Below are positions 25,721 through 34,670 of a stretch of 64,000 bases of DNA, piece by piece (position 1 is the first letter of the stretch; every line of letters begins with the position of its first letter). Source of the stretch: Chromera velia (taxonomy: Eukaryota > Sar > Chromeraceae). The notes beneath the pieces are model-generated. The model had not been told where the DNA came from. It searched no databases and was given only the letters and a program-made list of their open reading frames with translations. Position numbers and translations under genes: made by a program. Location of the stretch: the NCBI GenBank assembly GCA_018398765.1, contig JAHBMJ010000146.1:62001-126000 (forward strand). Direction: 5' to 3'.

Positions 25721-27940
25721 ATGTTCTCATCGAAAAAAAAGCGCAAGCGGCGCGTCGAGCCCCGTTTCGAAGATGGAAAGGAGCGAAGGGGCGCGGCCGA
25801 CTTCGCCGTGACCGCCGACGATCGCGCCGCCCCGCCGCCGCGCCGGTCGGCAAAATCCGGGCCGAAGCGGCGCAAGGCCGCCCCGAAGAAGAGAGCCGGC
25901 GGCAAGCGTACCTCGCGCAAGGTGGCGGCACGTGCGCGCGGCCTGTTCGGCGGGCTGGTCTACTGGGGCTTCATCGGTTGCATCTGGGGCGGCATCGCCC
26001 TTGCCGGCGTGATCGCCTGGTATGGCGCGCAACTGCCCTCGGCAAGCACCTGGGCCGTTCCGGACCGCCCGCCCAACGTCAAGATCGTCTCGGCCGGCGG
26101 CGACCTGATCACCAACCGGGGCGCGACCGGCGGGCAGGCGCTCGGCCTGCACGAGATCAGCCCCTACATCCCCAAGGCCGTGGTGGCGATCGAGGACCGG
26201 CGCTTCTTCTCGCATTTCGGGGTCGACCCGATCGGACTGGCGCGGGCGATGGCCCGCAACGTGATGGCCGGCGGCCTCGTGCAGGGCGGTTCGACGCTGA
26301 CCCAGCAGCTCGCCAAGAACCTGTTCCTGACGCCCGAGCGCACGATCGGCCGCAAGGTCCAGGAAGTGCTGCTCGCCGTCTGGCTGGAGCATGAATACTC
26401 CAAGCAGCAGATTCTCGAAATGTACCTCAACCGGGTCTATTTCGGCGCCGGCGCCTATGGCGTGGAATCGGCCGCACGGCGCTATTTCGGCAAGTCGGCG
26501 CGCGATGTCTCGCTGCCCGAAGCGGCGCTGCTGGCCGGCCTTCTGAAGGCCCCGTCGCGCCTGTCGCCGAACCGTGATCCGGAGGCGGCCGAGGGCCGCG
26601 CGCAACTGGTCCTTTCCGTCATGCGCGACCAGGGGCTCGTCTCCGACAGCGAGATGACGGCCGCGCTGGCGCAGCCAAAGACGCGCGCCAGCCGCTACTG
26701 GTCGGGCGCCCATCACTATGTCGCCGACGCGGTGATGGAGGAACTGCCTGAGCTGATCGGCAAGGTCCGGCGCGACGTGATCGTCGACACGACGATCGAT
26801 CTCGACCTGCAGAAGGCCGCCGAAGCGGCGGTCCGGGCGACGATCGCCGAACACGGCGCCGAGCGCAACGTCAGCCAGGGCGCGCTCGTCTCCATCGACA
26901 TGTCCGGTGCCGTGCGGGCGATGGTCGGCGGCGCCGACTATGAGCGCTCGCAGTTCGACCGCGCGACCGAAGCCAGACGCCAGCCCGGTTCCGCCTTCAA
27001 GCCTTTCGTCTATCTGGCCGCGCTCGAGCAGGGGATGACGCCCTCCTCGGTGCGCAACGACGCACCGATCCGGATCGGCAAATGGTCGCCGGAGAACTAT
27101 CGCGGCCAGTATCACGGGTCGGTCACACTGGAGACGGCGCTTTCGAAATCGCTCAACTCGGTCGCCGCCCAGCTCATCATGGAGACGGGACCGGCCAATG
27201 TGGCGCGGACCGCCCGCCGGATGGGGGTCGAATCGGAACTGACGGCCAATGCGTCGCTGTCGCTCGGCACCTCCGAGGTGACGCTGTTCGAACTGACCGC
27301 GGCCTATCTGCCGTTCGCGACGGGCGGCTACGGCGCCAAGCCGCACGTCATCGCCCGCGTGACGACGCTGGACGGCGAGGTCCTCTACGAGCGCAGGGCC
27401 GATCGACCGCGCGTTCTGGCGCCGGACCTTGCCGGCATGATGAACCGGATGATGAGCCAGACCGTCCGCTCCGGCACCGCCCGGGCGGCCGCCTTCAACC
27501 ACCCCGCCGCCGGCAAGACCGGCACCACGCAGAACGCGCGCGACGCCTGGTTCGTCGGCTACACGGCGCATCTGGTCACCGGCGTCTGGTTCGGCAATGA
27601 CGACGGCGCACCGATGAAGGATGTCACCGGCGGCACGCTTCCCGTGACGACGTGGCGTGCGGTGATGCAGCCGGCCCACGAGAACCTGCCGATCGCCGAT
27701 CTGCCCGGCTACATGCCCTTCAACATCATCCCCGGCCCGCGCCCCGAGCGCGGCCCGGCCGCGCCGGTGCCGCAAGCCGGCGTGCCGATGGCGTCGGGCA
27801 ACGGGGAGGGCGGCTTCGTGCCGCCGCCGCCCGACCGTACGATGACCTCGTCGACCGGCGGCCCGCGCCCTCCGGCAAGCGTCGGCGGATCGAACGATGC
27901 CGGCGGCCGCTCGGTTCTGGACGTGATCCTGGGTCGGTAG
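25721..27940 (+). CDS. Class A penicillin-binding protein (PBP1 type)
   Basis: Bifunctional peptidoglycan synthase of 739 residues anchored in the inner membrane. A very basic, Lys/Arg-rich cytoplasmic tail (1-75) precedes one transmembrane helix (about 78-100). The glycosyltransferase domain shows AIEDRRFFSHFG with catalytic Glu158 and GGSTLTQQLAKN (189-200). The transpeptidase domain has SAFK (catalytic Ser424, Lys427), SLN (477-479) and KTGTT (599-603). The C-terminal 60 residues are Pro/Gly-rich. The ATG at 25721 was chosen over a TTG ten codons earlier. It polymerises and crosslinks the wall in the periplasm. Confidence 0.94.
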   Translation: MFSSKKKRKRRVEPRFEDGKERRGAADFAVTADDRAAPPPRRSAKSGPKRRKAAPKKRAGGKRTSRKVAARARGLFGGLVYWGFIGCIWGGIALAGVIAWYGAQLPSASTWAVPDRPPNVKIVSAGGDLITNRGATGGQALGLHEISPYIPKAVVAIEDRRFFSHFGVDPIGLARAMARNVMAGGLVQGGSTLTQQLAKNLFLTPERTIGRKVQEVLLAVWLEHEYSKQQILEMYLNRVYFGAGAYGVESAARRYFGKSARDVSLPEAALLAGLLKAPSRLSPNRDPEAAEGRAQLVLSVMRDQGLVSDSEMTAALAQPKTRASRYWSGAHHYVADAVMEELPELIGKVRRDVIVDTTIDLDLQKAAEAAVRATIAEHGAERNVSQGALVSIDMSGAVRAMVGGADYERSQFDRATEARRQPGSAFKPFVYLAALEQGMTPSSVRNDAPIRIGKWSPENYRGQYHGSVTLETALSKSLNSVAAQLIMETGPANVARTARRMGVESELTANASLSLGTSEVTLFELTAAYLPFATGGYGAKPHVIARVTTLDGEVLYERRADRPRVLAPDLAGMMNRMMSQTVRSGTARAAAFNHPAAGKTGTTQNARDAWFVGYTAHLVTGVWFGNDDGAPMKDVTGGTLPVTTWRAVMQPAHENLPIADLPGYMPFNIIPGPRPERGPAAPVPQAGVPMASGNGEGGFVPPPPDRTMTSSTGGPRPPASVGGSNDAGGRSVLDVILGR

Positions 27941-28041
27941 GGTCTTGTCACGATCGAGGCCGTTCTTGGCCCCTGCGCGGCTTGCCTGCGTCGCGTCGCC
28001 CCGATAGCCTTTTTCGGCATGGCGAACAGAAGGGGTGGGCC

Positions 28042-28926
28042 ATGCGCGACAGGGCGGCGGCCGACATCGGCGGCACGGAACGGCCGGCCCTCGGGGTCGG
28101 GCTCATGGTGGCCGCCATGCTCGCCATTCCGGTTGTCGATGCCACCGCGAAACATCTGGCCGCGGACTATTCGCCGCTCTTCATAAGCTGGGCCCGTTAC
28201 GCAGTCGCCAGTGTGCTGATCGTTCCGCTGGGCCTTGCCCGTTTCGGCCTGGCCATTTTCCCGCGCCACGACCTTGGCGCGCACACGCTGAGGACCCTGT
28301 TCCTGGTCGGCGCGATGACGCTCTATTTCGTCGCGATCGCCACCGTACCGCTGGCGACGGCGATCAGCGCGTTCTTCGTGGGTCCGATCGTCGCGAGCGC
28401 GCTTGCCGTGTTCCTGCTCGGCGAGCGGTTCTCGCCGCGCAAGGCGGTCAGCGTCGTGCTCGGCTTCGCCGGCGCCCTGGTGATCGTCGATCCCACCGGC
28501 GGCGGTATCGAGCCGGGCCTGTTGCTGGCGGTTGCGAGCGGGGTGTTGTTCGGTCTCTATCTTCTGGCCACACGTCAGGCCGCGCGCCGCAGCGATCCGG
28601 TGAAGACGCTCATATTCCAGTGTGCTGTCGGCGCGCTCATCCTGACGCCGCAGGCGATCCATGCATGGGAATGGGTGGATGTGGCAGACCTTGGCTTTTT
28701 CGCGCTGCTTGGCGGCCTTTCGGTGGTCAGTCACATGCTGTCGATCAACGCCTTCCGCTTTGCCGAAGCCTCGACCCTGTCGCCGATCGTCTATGTCGAA
28801 CTGATCGGCGCGGTGATCATCGGCTATCTGGTCTTCGGAGATCTGCCCGGGCTCAATGTGTGGCTGGGCGCCGCTGCGATCGTTGCGGCGGGTCTGCTTC
28901 TGCTGCGGGCAGGCGAGCGCCGCTGA
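28042..28926 (+). CDS. DMT-superfamily EamA-type transporter
   Basis: Inner-membrane protein of 294 residues with about ten hydrophobic segments in two EamA repeats: the first from VGLMVAAMLAIPVVDATAKHL, the second from GLLLAVASGVLFGLYLLATR. The frame is open far upstream, but the ATG at 28042 has AGGGG in front and begins the first membrane helix shortly after. DMT exporters of this group move metabolites or drugs outward in exchange for protons. No substrate can be assigned. It lies between pbp and dnaK and shows no link to either. Confidence 0.9.
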   Translation: MRDRAAADIGGTERPALGVGLMVAAMLAIPVVDATAKHLAADYSPLFISWARYAVASVLIVPLGLARFGLAIFPRHDLGAHTLRTLFLVGAMTLYFVAIATVPLATAISAFFVGPIVASALAVFLLGERFSPRKAVSVVLGFAGALVIVDPTGGGIEPGLLLAVASGVLFGLYLLATRQAARRSDPVKTLIFQCAVGALILTPQAIHAWEWVDVADLGFFALLGGLSVVSHMLSINAFRFAEASTLSPIVYVELIGAVIIGYLVFGDLPGLNVWLGAAAIVAAGLLLLRAGERR

Positions 28927-28958
28927 TCCCGGTGTGCATACATTCCCCGATACCGCGC

Positions 28959-28987
28959 CTTGCAGGCAAAAACGGCCCTCCTTATAT
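28959..28987 (+). promoter_or_regulatory. Heat-shock (RpoH) promoter of dnaK
   Basis: CTTG (28959-28962), 18 bases, then CTTATAT (28981-28987). This is an exact match to the alphaproteobacterial sigma-32 consensus CTTG-N17-18-CYTATNT. It lies 125 bases upstream of the dnaK start. Confidence 0.8.
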
Positions 28988-29112
28988 ACCCGCCAGCGCG
29001 GACGGCGCGGCAAGGCGCCTCCGGAAATGAACCAATTCTGCCAATGAAAAGGGGCCGCGCTCACGAACGCCATAACGGGTCCGCGCGGTCTGCTGCACAA
29101 AAGAGGTAAGAC

Positions 29113-29931
29113 ATGGCAAAAGTAATCGGTATCGACCTGGGCACGACCAATTCGTGCGTCGCCGTCATGGACGGCAAGGATGCCAAGGTCATCGAAAATG
29201 CCGAAGGCGCGCGGACGACCCCGTCCATGGTCGCCTTCACCGACGATGGCGAGCGCCTCGTCGGCCAGCCGGCCAAGCGCCAGGCCGTAACCAATCCCGA
29301 AAACACGCTGTTCGCCGTCAAGCGCCTGATCGGCCGCCGCTACTCCGATCCGACCGTCGACAAGGACAAGTCGATGGTCCCCTACAAGATCGTCGAGGGC
29401 AAGAACGGCGACGCCTGGGTCGAGGCGGGTGGCGACAAGCGTTCGCCGGCCGAGATCTCCGCCATGGTCCTTCAGAAGATGAAGGAGACTGCCGAAGGCT
29501 ATCTGGGCGAGAAGGTCGAAAAGGCGGTGATCACCGTGCCGGCCTACTTCAACGACGCCCAGCGCCAGGCGACCAAGGACGCCGGCAAGATCGCCGGTCT
29601 CGACGTTCTGCGCATCATTAACGAGCCGACGGCGGCGGCCCTCGCCTACGGGCTCGACAAGAAGGACGGCCGCACGATCGCGGTTTATGACCTCGGCGGC
29701 GGCACCTTCGATGTGTCGATCCTGGAGATCGGCGACGGCGTGTTCGAGGTGAAGTCGACCAACGGCGACACCTTCCTGGGCGGCGAGGACTTCGACCTGC
29801 GTCTGGTCGACTATCTCGCCGACGAGTTCAAGAAGGATCAGGGCATCGATCTGAAGAACGACAAGCTCGCCCTGCAGCGGCTCAAGGAAGCCGCCGAGAA
29901 GGCCAAGATCGAGCTGTCGTCCTCGGCCCAG

Positions 29932-29963
<32 letters not shown>

Positions 29964-30516
29964 TGCGTCCGGTCCCAAGCACCTGACGATGAAGCTGACC
30001 CGCTCGAAGTTCGAGAGCCTGGTCGACGATCTGGTCAAGCGCACCGTCAAGCCGATGGAAGCCGCGCTCAAGGATGCCGGCATCAAGGCCGGCGAGATCG
30101 ACGAGGTCGTTCTGGTCGGCGGCATGACCCGCATGCCGAAGGTCCAGGAGACGGTGAAGAACTTCTTCGGCAAGGAGCCGCACAAGGGCGTCAACCCGGA
30201 CGAGGTCGTCGCCATGGGTGCTGCGATCCAGGCCGGCGTCCTGCAGGGCGACGTCAAGGATGTGCTGCTGCTCGACGTCACGCCGCTGTCGCTCGGCATC
30301 GAGACGCTGGGCGGTGTGTTCACCCGCCTGATCGACCGCAACACGACCATCCCGACCAAGAAGGGCCAGGTCTTCTCGACCGCCGAGGACAACCAGTCCG
30401 CGGTGACGATCCGGGTCTTCCAGGGCGAGCGCGAGATGGCCGCCGACAACAAGCTGCTCGGCCAGTTCGACCTGGTCGGCATTCCGCCGGCGCCGCGCGG
30501 CGTGCCGCAGATCGAG

Positions 30517-30554
<38 letters not shown>

Positions 30555-31044
30555 GCGCGCCCAGGACAAGGGCACCGGCAAGGAGCACGAGATCCGCATT
30601 CAGGCCTCGGGCGGTCTGTCGGACGACGAGATCGAGAAGATGGTCAAGGACGCCGAGGCCAACGCCGAGGTCGACAAGAAGCGTCGCGAAGCCGTCGAGG
30701 CGCGCAACCAGGCCGAGTCGCTGATCGATTCGACCGAGAAGTCGCTCGGCGAGCATGGCGACAAGATCTCCGAGGAAGACAAGAAGGCGATCGAGGACGC
30801 GGTCGCCGCGCTCAAGTCGGAGATCGAGGCCGAAACGCCCGACGCCGAAGCGATCAACGCCAAGTCGCAGGCGCTGGCCGAAGCATCGATGAAGCTAGGC
30901 CAGGCGATCTACGAGGCCAGCCAGGCCGAAGAGCAGGCCAGCGCCGAAGGCGATGCCGAAGCGGATGCTGCCCGTGACGATGTCGTCGATGCCGACTTCG
31001 AAGAGATCGACGACGACGACCAGGACCAGAAGAAGGCGTCGTAA
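29113..31044 (+). CDS. dnaK: Chaperone DnaK (Hsp70)
   Basis: Complete Hsp70 of 643 residues. The ATPase domain has [14 protein letters not shown] (5-18), [23 protein letters not shown] and [10 protein letters not shown]. The linker [19 protein letters not shown] leads into the substrate-binding domain, and the lid ends with an acidic tail. It refolds stress-damaged proteins with DnaJ and GrpE. AAGAGG precedes the ATG, and an RpoH-type promoter lies upstream. In most relatives dnaJ comes next; here a hairpin and an unrelated membrane-protein gene follow, so dnaJ must be elsewhere. Confidence 0.98.
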
Positions 31045-31055
31045 GGCTTGAATTG

Positions 31056-31098
31056 GTGACCCGGCAACGATACAGAAAATGTATCGTTGCCCCGTCAC
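31056..31098 (+). repeat. Long near-perfect inverted repeat after dnaK
   Basis: GTGAC (31056-31060) pairs with GTCAC (31094-31098). After a CC/CC internal loop, GGCAACGATACA (31063-31074) pairs perfectly with TGTATCGTTGCC (31080-31091) around a GAAAA loop, giving 17 pairs in 43 bases. There is no T-run. It lies 12 bases after the dnaK stop and 12 bases before the next start codon. Confidence 0.7.
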
Positions 31099-31110
31099 TT
31101 AAGAAGCCGC

Positions 31111-31731
31111 ATGGTTGATGATCTTCGAGAGTATTACGACGCACTCAGTTCGGTTTACAAGCTTCCGTACGTACTGGGCGAGGTCGCTATTGGCCTGATT
31201 GTCGTCTCGGTGACACTTTTTGTTCTGGTCGAAAATACATCGCGCGGGGAGACGATCATCCAGGTTTCCTGGATTGGGTGGATCGCCGCGCTCGTGGTGT
31301 TTTGGTTTTTCGGCTTGGTGATCAACTCGTTCTCGTCAAGCGTGGTCTTTCGGCTGACGGACAGGAAAATCGATCAACGCATTCTTTATGTGATCGAGGA
31401 AGGGCAGAAGGCGATCATTTCCTTCGGCGTTCTGCTTGCCTTGATCTATGCGATCCTTCTCATCGTGATCTCGATCATCCTGCAGTACACGATCAACGCG
31501 AGTCTGAACTTCCTATCGGAGAAGATCATATTCGTGATCGCTGCCATGGCATTCTGCGGCGTATGCTTCGTTATCTTTCGCACCAGCGCCGAAAAGATGC
31601 AGGACGTCAACCGGATCGACGACGACGACAGGCGTGCCGCCCTTCTAAAGGGCATCAACTTTGATGACTTGAACGATGTCATCTTCGCGTTCAAGAAGTC
31701 GAAGATCGACGGAGAGAAAGGACCTGCCTGA
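31111..31731 (+). CDS. Unrecognised four-helix membrane protein, AT-richer than its neighbours
   Basis: I do not recognise this 206-residue protein. It has four hydrophobic segments at about 20-40, 54-72, 101-125 and 138-157, short charged loops, and a hydrophilic acidic-basic C-terminal tail (VNRIDDDDRRAALLKG) predicted to be cytoplasmic. The ATG at 31111 is 12 bases after the large hairpin, with AAGAAG in front. Its GC content by eye is near 50 %, clearly below the surrounding genes, which suggests recent acquisition or a fast-evolving lineage gene. It is on the dnaK strand and could be read through from the heat-shock promoter. No function is proposed. Confidence 0.7.
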   Translation: MVDDLREYYDALSSVYKLPYVLGEVAIGLIVVSVTLFVLVENTSRGETIIQVSWIGWIAALVVFWFFGLVINSFSSSVVFRLTDRKIDQRILYVIEEGQKAIISFGVLLALIYAILLIVISIILQYTINASLNFLSEKIIFVIAAMAFCGVCFVIFRTSAEKMQDVNRIDDDDRRAALLKGINFDDLNDVIFAFKKSKIDGEKGPA

Positions 31732-31767
31732 CCGGCGGGCCTACGCAGGCGGTACGCAGTAAGTGCG

Positions 31768-32286
31768 TCAGCCGTAAACCGGCTCGGCGCCGTCGGCGGG
31801 GACGAACTTCAGCGCGACGCCATTGATGCAATGGCGCTTGCCGGTCGGTGCGGGCCCGTCGTCGAACACATGGCCCAGATGGCCGCCGCAGCGCGAGCAA
31901 TGTTCCTCGGTGCGCGGAACGAACAGCTTGTAGTCGGTCTTGTAGCCGACCTTGCCCTCGATCTCCTGCCAGAAGCTCGGCCAACCGGTTCCGCTGTCGT
32001 ACTTGGTCTCCGACAGGAACAGCTCCTGCTCGCAGCCGGCGCAATGATAGACGCCGGCGCGCTTTTCGTCGTTGAGCGGGCTCGTGAACGGACGTTCGGT
32101 GGCTTCCTCGCGCAGGACGGCGAATTGCCGCGGCGTCAGTTGCGCGCGCCATTCCTCCTCGGTCTTGACGATCTCGAAGGCGCCATCGGACGAGGCCGTT
32201 GCCGGGGCGGTGCCCCACCATTTGGCCACGGTCACGGCGGCGGCGCCGCCGATGCCGAGGCCCAGAACCGTGCGTTTGGTCAGCAT
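31768..32286 (-). CDS. msrB: Peptide-methionine (R)-S-oxide reductase, exported form
   Basis: Methionine-R-sulfoxide reductase of 172 residues that repairs oxidised protein methionines. Zinc is held by CAGC (82-85) and CSRC (130-133); GWPSFW (101-106) and RHCINGVALKF with catalytic Cys153 complete the site. The ATG at 32286 has AGGAGAA upstream. The N-terminal 32 residues (TKRTVLGLGIGGAAAVTVAK then a TAPATA region) form a signal-type segment with a Lys-Arg pair. This copy therefore probably works in the periplasm or is membrane-tethered, rather than in the cytoplasm as typical MsrB. It faces the divergent PhoX-type phosphatase. Confidence 0.93.
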   Translation of the reverse strand: MLTKRTVLGLGIGGAAAVTVAKWWGTAPATASSDGAFEIVKTEEEWRAQLTPRQFAVLREEATERPFTSPLNDEKRAGVYHCAGCEQELFLSETKYDSGTGWPSFWQEIEGKVGYKTDYKLFVPRTEEHCSRCGGHLGHVFDDGPAPTGKRHCINGVALKFVPADGAEPVYG

Positions 32287-32544
32287 GGACGTTCTCCTGT
32301 TCGACAATGAAGATAACGGTCCGACCGGCGGTTTGCATCTCACCGTCGTCCACGATTTCGTGAACGCATGATGACTGTTTCCCGGTGTGGCAATTTGCGC
32401 ATTCGGAGAATGTGGCCCCGAGGTAGGAATCCTTCCTCATCGAGACATGGCTGTCACACTGGAGTTCCAAGCAGGGATCGGTGCCGCGGCTGCGCCCAGG
32501 GCTGGACGCGCACGCAAGTCAGGAAGCACACCCGGAGAACTCCC

Positions 32545-34566
32545 ATGGACCGCAAGCAGATCATCAACGACCCCGCGCACGGCAACCGTGCCGAGGCGTT
32601 CGAGGCATTCGACGACATCCCGACCAACCCCAATCTCGGCAACACGATCGGCGATGTCATCAATCGCCGCTACGGCCGACGGGACGTCTTGCGCGGCGTG
32701 CTCGGGGTTACGGCCACCACGGCGCTCTTCGGCACATCTGCCCTGATCGCGCCCGGCCACGCCCGCGCCATGGTCGAAGGCGACCGCTTCAACTTCACCG
32801 AACTGCGCTGGGGCAACGACCAGACCCACCATGTCGCCGACGGTTTCGATGCGGACGTGCTGATCCGCTGGGGCGATCCGATCACGGCGGACGCGCCGGA
32901 CTTCGATGTCATGAACCAGTCGGCCGAAGCCCAGGCAAAACAGTTCGGCTACAACAACGACTATGTCGGCTTCGCCGAAATCGAGCCCGGCCGGGGCATG
33001 CTCTGCGTCAACCACGAATACACCAATGAAGAGGTCATGTTCCCCGGGATCGGCCGCCAGGACCGGTCCGGCTTCGAACAGATGACCAGGGAACTGGTCG
33101 ACATCGAAATGGCCGCCCATGGCGGCTCGGTCTTCGAGATCGTGCGCGGCGAGGACGGCAAATGGTCGGTGAACCGCGCCAACCCGAACAACCGCCGCAT
33201 CACCGCCGAAACGCCGATCACCTTCTCCGGTCCGGCCGCCGGCCATGACCGCCTGAAGACCAGCGCCGATCCCACCGGCATGAACGTGCTCGGCACGATC
33301 AACAACTGCGCCGGCGGCATGACGCCCTGGGGCACCTATCTGATGGCCGAGGAGAACTTTCACGGCTATTTCTGGACCGACACGCTCGACGCCGAGGGCG
33401 ATCCCGACCTGTCGGCCCAGCCCGAGGCCGCCTCGATGGAACGCTATGGCGTGCCGGGCCGCTGGTATGCATGGGGCAAGTTCCATGACCGGTTCAACAT
33501 CGACAAGGAGCCCAACGAAGCCAACCGTTTCGGCTACATCGTCGAGGTCGATCCGATGAACCCCGACGCAACGCCGATCAAGCACACCGCGCTTGGCCGG
33601 TTTCGCCACGAAGGCGCCGAAACGACGGTGGCCTCCGATGGCCGGCTGGTGATCTATTCGGGCGACGACAACCGCTTCGACTATCAGTACAAGTGGGTGT
33701 CGGCCGAGGCCGTGACCGACGAAAACTCGGTGTTCGGCTCCTCGCTCCTGTCCGAAGGCACGCTCTATGTGGCGCGTTTCAACGATGACGGCACGCTCGA
33801 CTGGCTGCCGCTGGTCCATGGCGAAGGCCCGCTGACCGCCGAGAACGGTTTCAACAGCCAGGCCGACATCGCCATCGATACGCGTATGGCAGCCGACCTT
33901 CTTGGCGCGACGCCGATGGATCGCCCGGAAGACGCCCAGCCGCGCGGCGACGGCACCGCCTACATCATGCTGACCAACAACAGCCGCCGCACGCCCGAGC
34001 AGGTCGACGCCGCCAACCCGCGTCCTGAATCCAACTTCGGTCACATCATCGAGATCAAGGAAGCCGATGGCAACCATTCGGCGACCACCGGCACATGGTC
34101 GATCCTGGTCAAGTGCGGCGATCCCTCGATCGCCGAAGTGGGCGCCCAGTGGAACCCCGAAACCTCCGAGCACGGTTGGTTCGGCTCGCCCGACAATTGC
34201 GCCATCGACGCCGACGGGCGTCTGTGGATTTCCACCGACCAGGGCTCGAACTGGGGCCTGACGGGCAAGTCGGACGGGCTCTACAGCCTCGAGACCGAGG
34301 GCGAACTGCGCGGCCACTCCAAGCTGTTCTTCCGCTGCCCGGTCGGCGGCGAACTGTGCGGACCTTACTTCACCGACGATGCCGAGACGCTCTTCCTGGC
34401 GGTCCAGCACCCGGGCACCGACGGCACCAAGGATCTGGTCGGCTTTGCCAAGGATTCGACCTTCGAGGATCCGGCGACGCGCTGGCCCGACTTCGATCGG
34501 AACATGCCGCCGCGTCCGTCGGTCGTCGTGGTGACCAGGGAAGGCGGCGGCAAGATCGCCGTCTGA
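32545..34566 (+). CDS. PhoX-family (DUF839) phosphatase, Tat-exported
   Basis: A 673-residue protein of the PhoX/DUF839 family, calcium- and iron-dependent alkaline phosphatases of the periplasm. The twin-arginine signal is internal: GRRDVLRGVLG (44-54), then a hydrophobic stretch and GHARA before residue 76. PhoX-type cytoplasmic leaders of about 40 residues are normal. Conserved parts include CVNHEYTNEE, NCAGGMTPWGTYLMAEEN, GRFRHEGAE and PDNCAIDADGRLWISTDQG. Expected role is release of phosphate from organic esters. A single CTGTCAC Pho-box half-site lies at 32451-32457, but no second half is convincing. Confidence 0.88.
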   Translation: MDRKQIINDPAHGNRAEAFEAFDDIPTNPNLGNTIGDVINRRYGRRDVLRGVLGVTATTALFGTSALIAPGHARAMVEGDRFNFTELRWGNDQTHHVADGFDADVLIRWGDPITADAPDFDVMNQSAEAQAKQFGYNNDYVGFAEIEPGRGMLCVNHEYTNEEVMFPGIGRQDRSGFEQMTRELVDIEMAAHGGSVFEIVRGEDGKWSVNRANPNNRRITAETPITFSGPAAGHDRLKTSADPTGMNVLGTINNCAGGMTPWGTYLMAEENFHGYFWTDTLDAEGDPDLSAQPEAASMERYGVPGRWYAWGKFHDRFNIDKEPNEANRFGYIVEVDPMNPDATPIKHTALGRFRHEGAETTVASDGRLVIYSGDDNRFDYQYKWVSAEAVTDENSVFGSSLLSEGTLYVARFNDDGTLDWLPLVHGEGPLTAENGFNSQADIAIDTRMAADLLGATPMDRPEDAQPRGDGTAYIMLTNNSRRTPEQVDAANPRPESNFGHIIEIKEADGNHSATTGTWSILVKCGDPSIAEVGAQWNPETSEHGWFGSPDNCAIDADGRLWISTDQGSNWGLTGKSDGLYSLETEGELRGHSKLFFRCPVGGELCGPYFTDDAETLFLAVQHPGTDGTKDLVGFAKDSTFEDPATRWPDFDRNMPPRPSVVVVTREGGGKIAV

Positions 34567-34589
34567 CGCCAACCACCGACAGGCAATGG

Positions 34590-34617
34590 GGCGCGGGTCG
34601 TCAGCCCGCGCCTTTTC
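34590..34617 (+). terminator. Rho-independent terminator after the PhoX-type gene
   Basis: GGCGCGGG (34590-34597) pairs with CCCGCGCC (34605-34612) and is followed by TTTTC. It separates the phosphatase from argB. Confidence 0.75.
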
Positions 34618-34670
34618 TTATGCGGACGAGGGGTTTATGAGGGCTCCGACCAGATTCAAGGGCGTCCGCC

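Noticed and set aside
32451-32457. Possible Pho box upstream of the PhoX-type gene
   Set aside because: Only one CTGTCAC half is present; the positions 11 bases either side do not match the second half.
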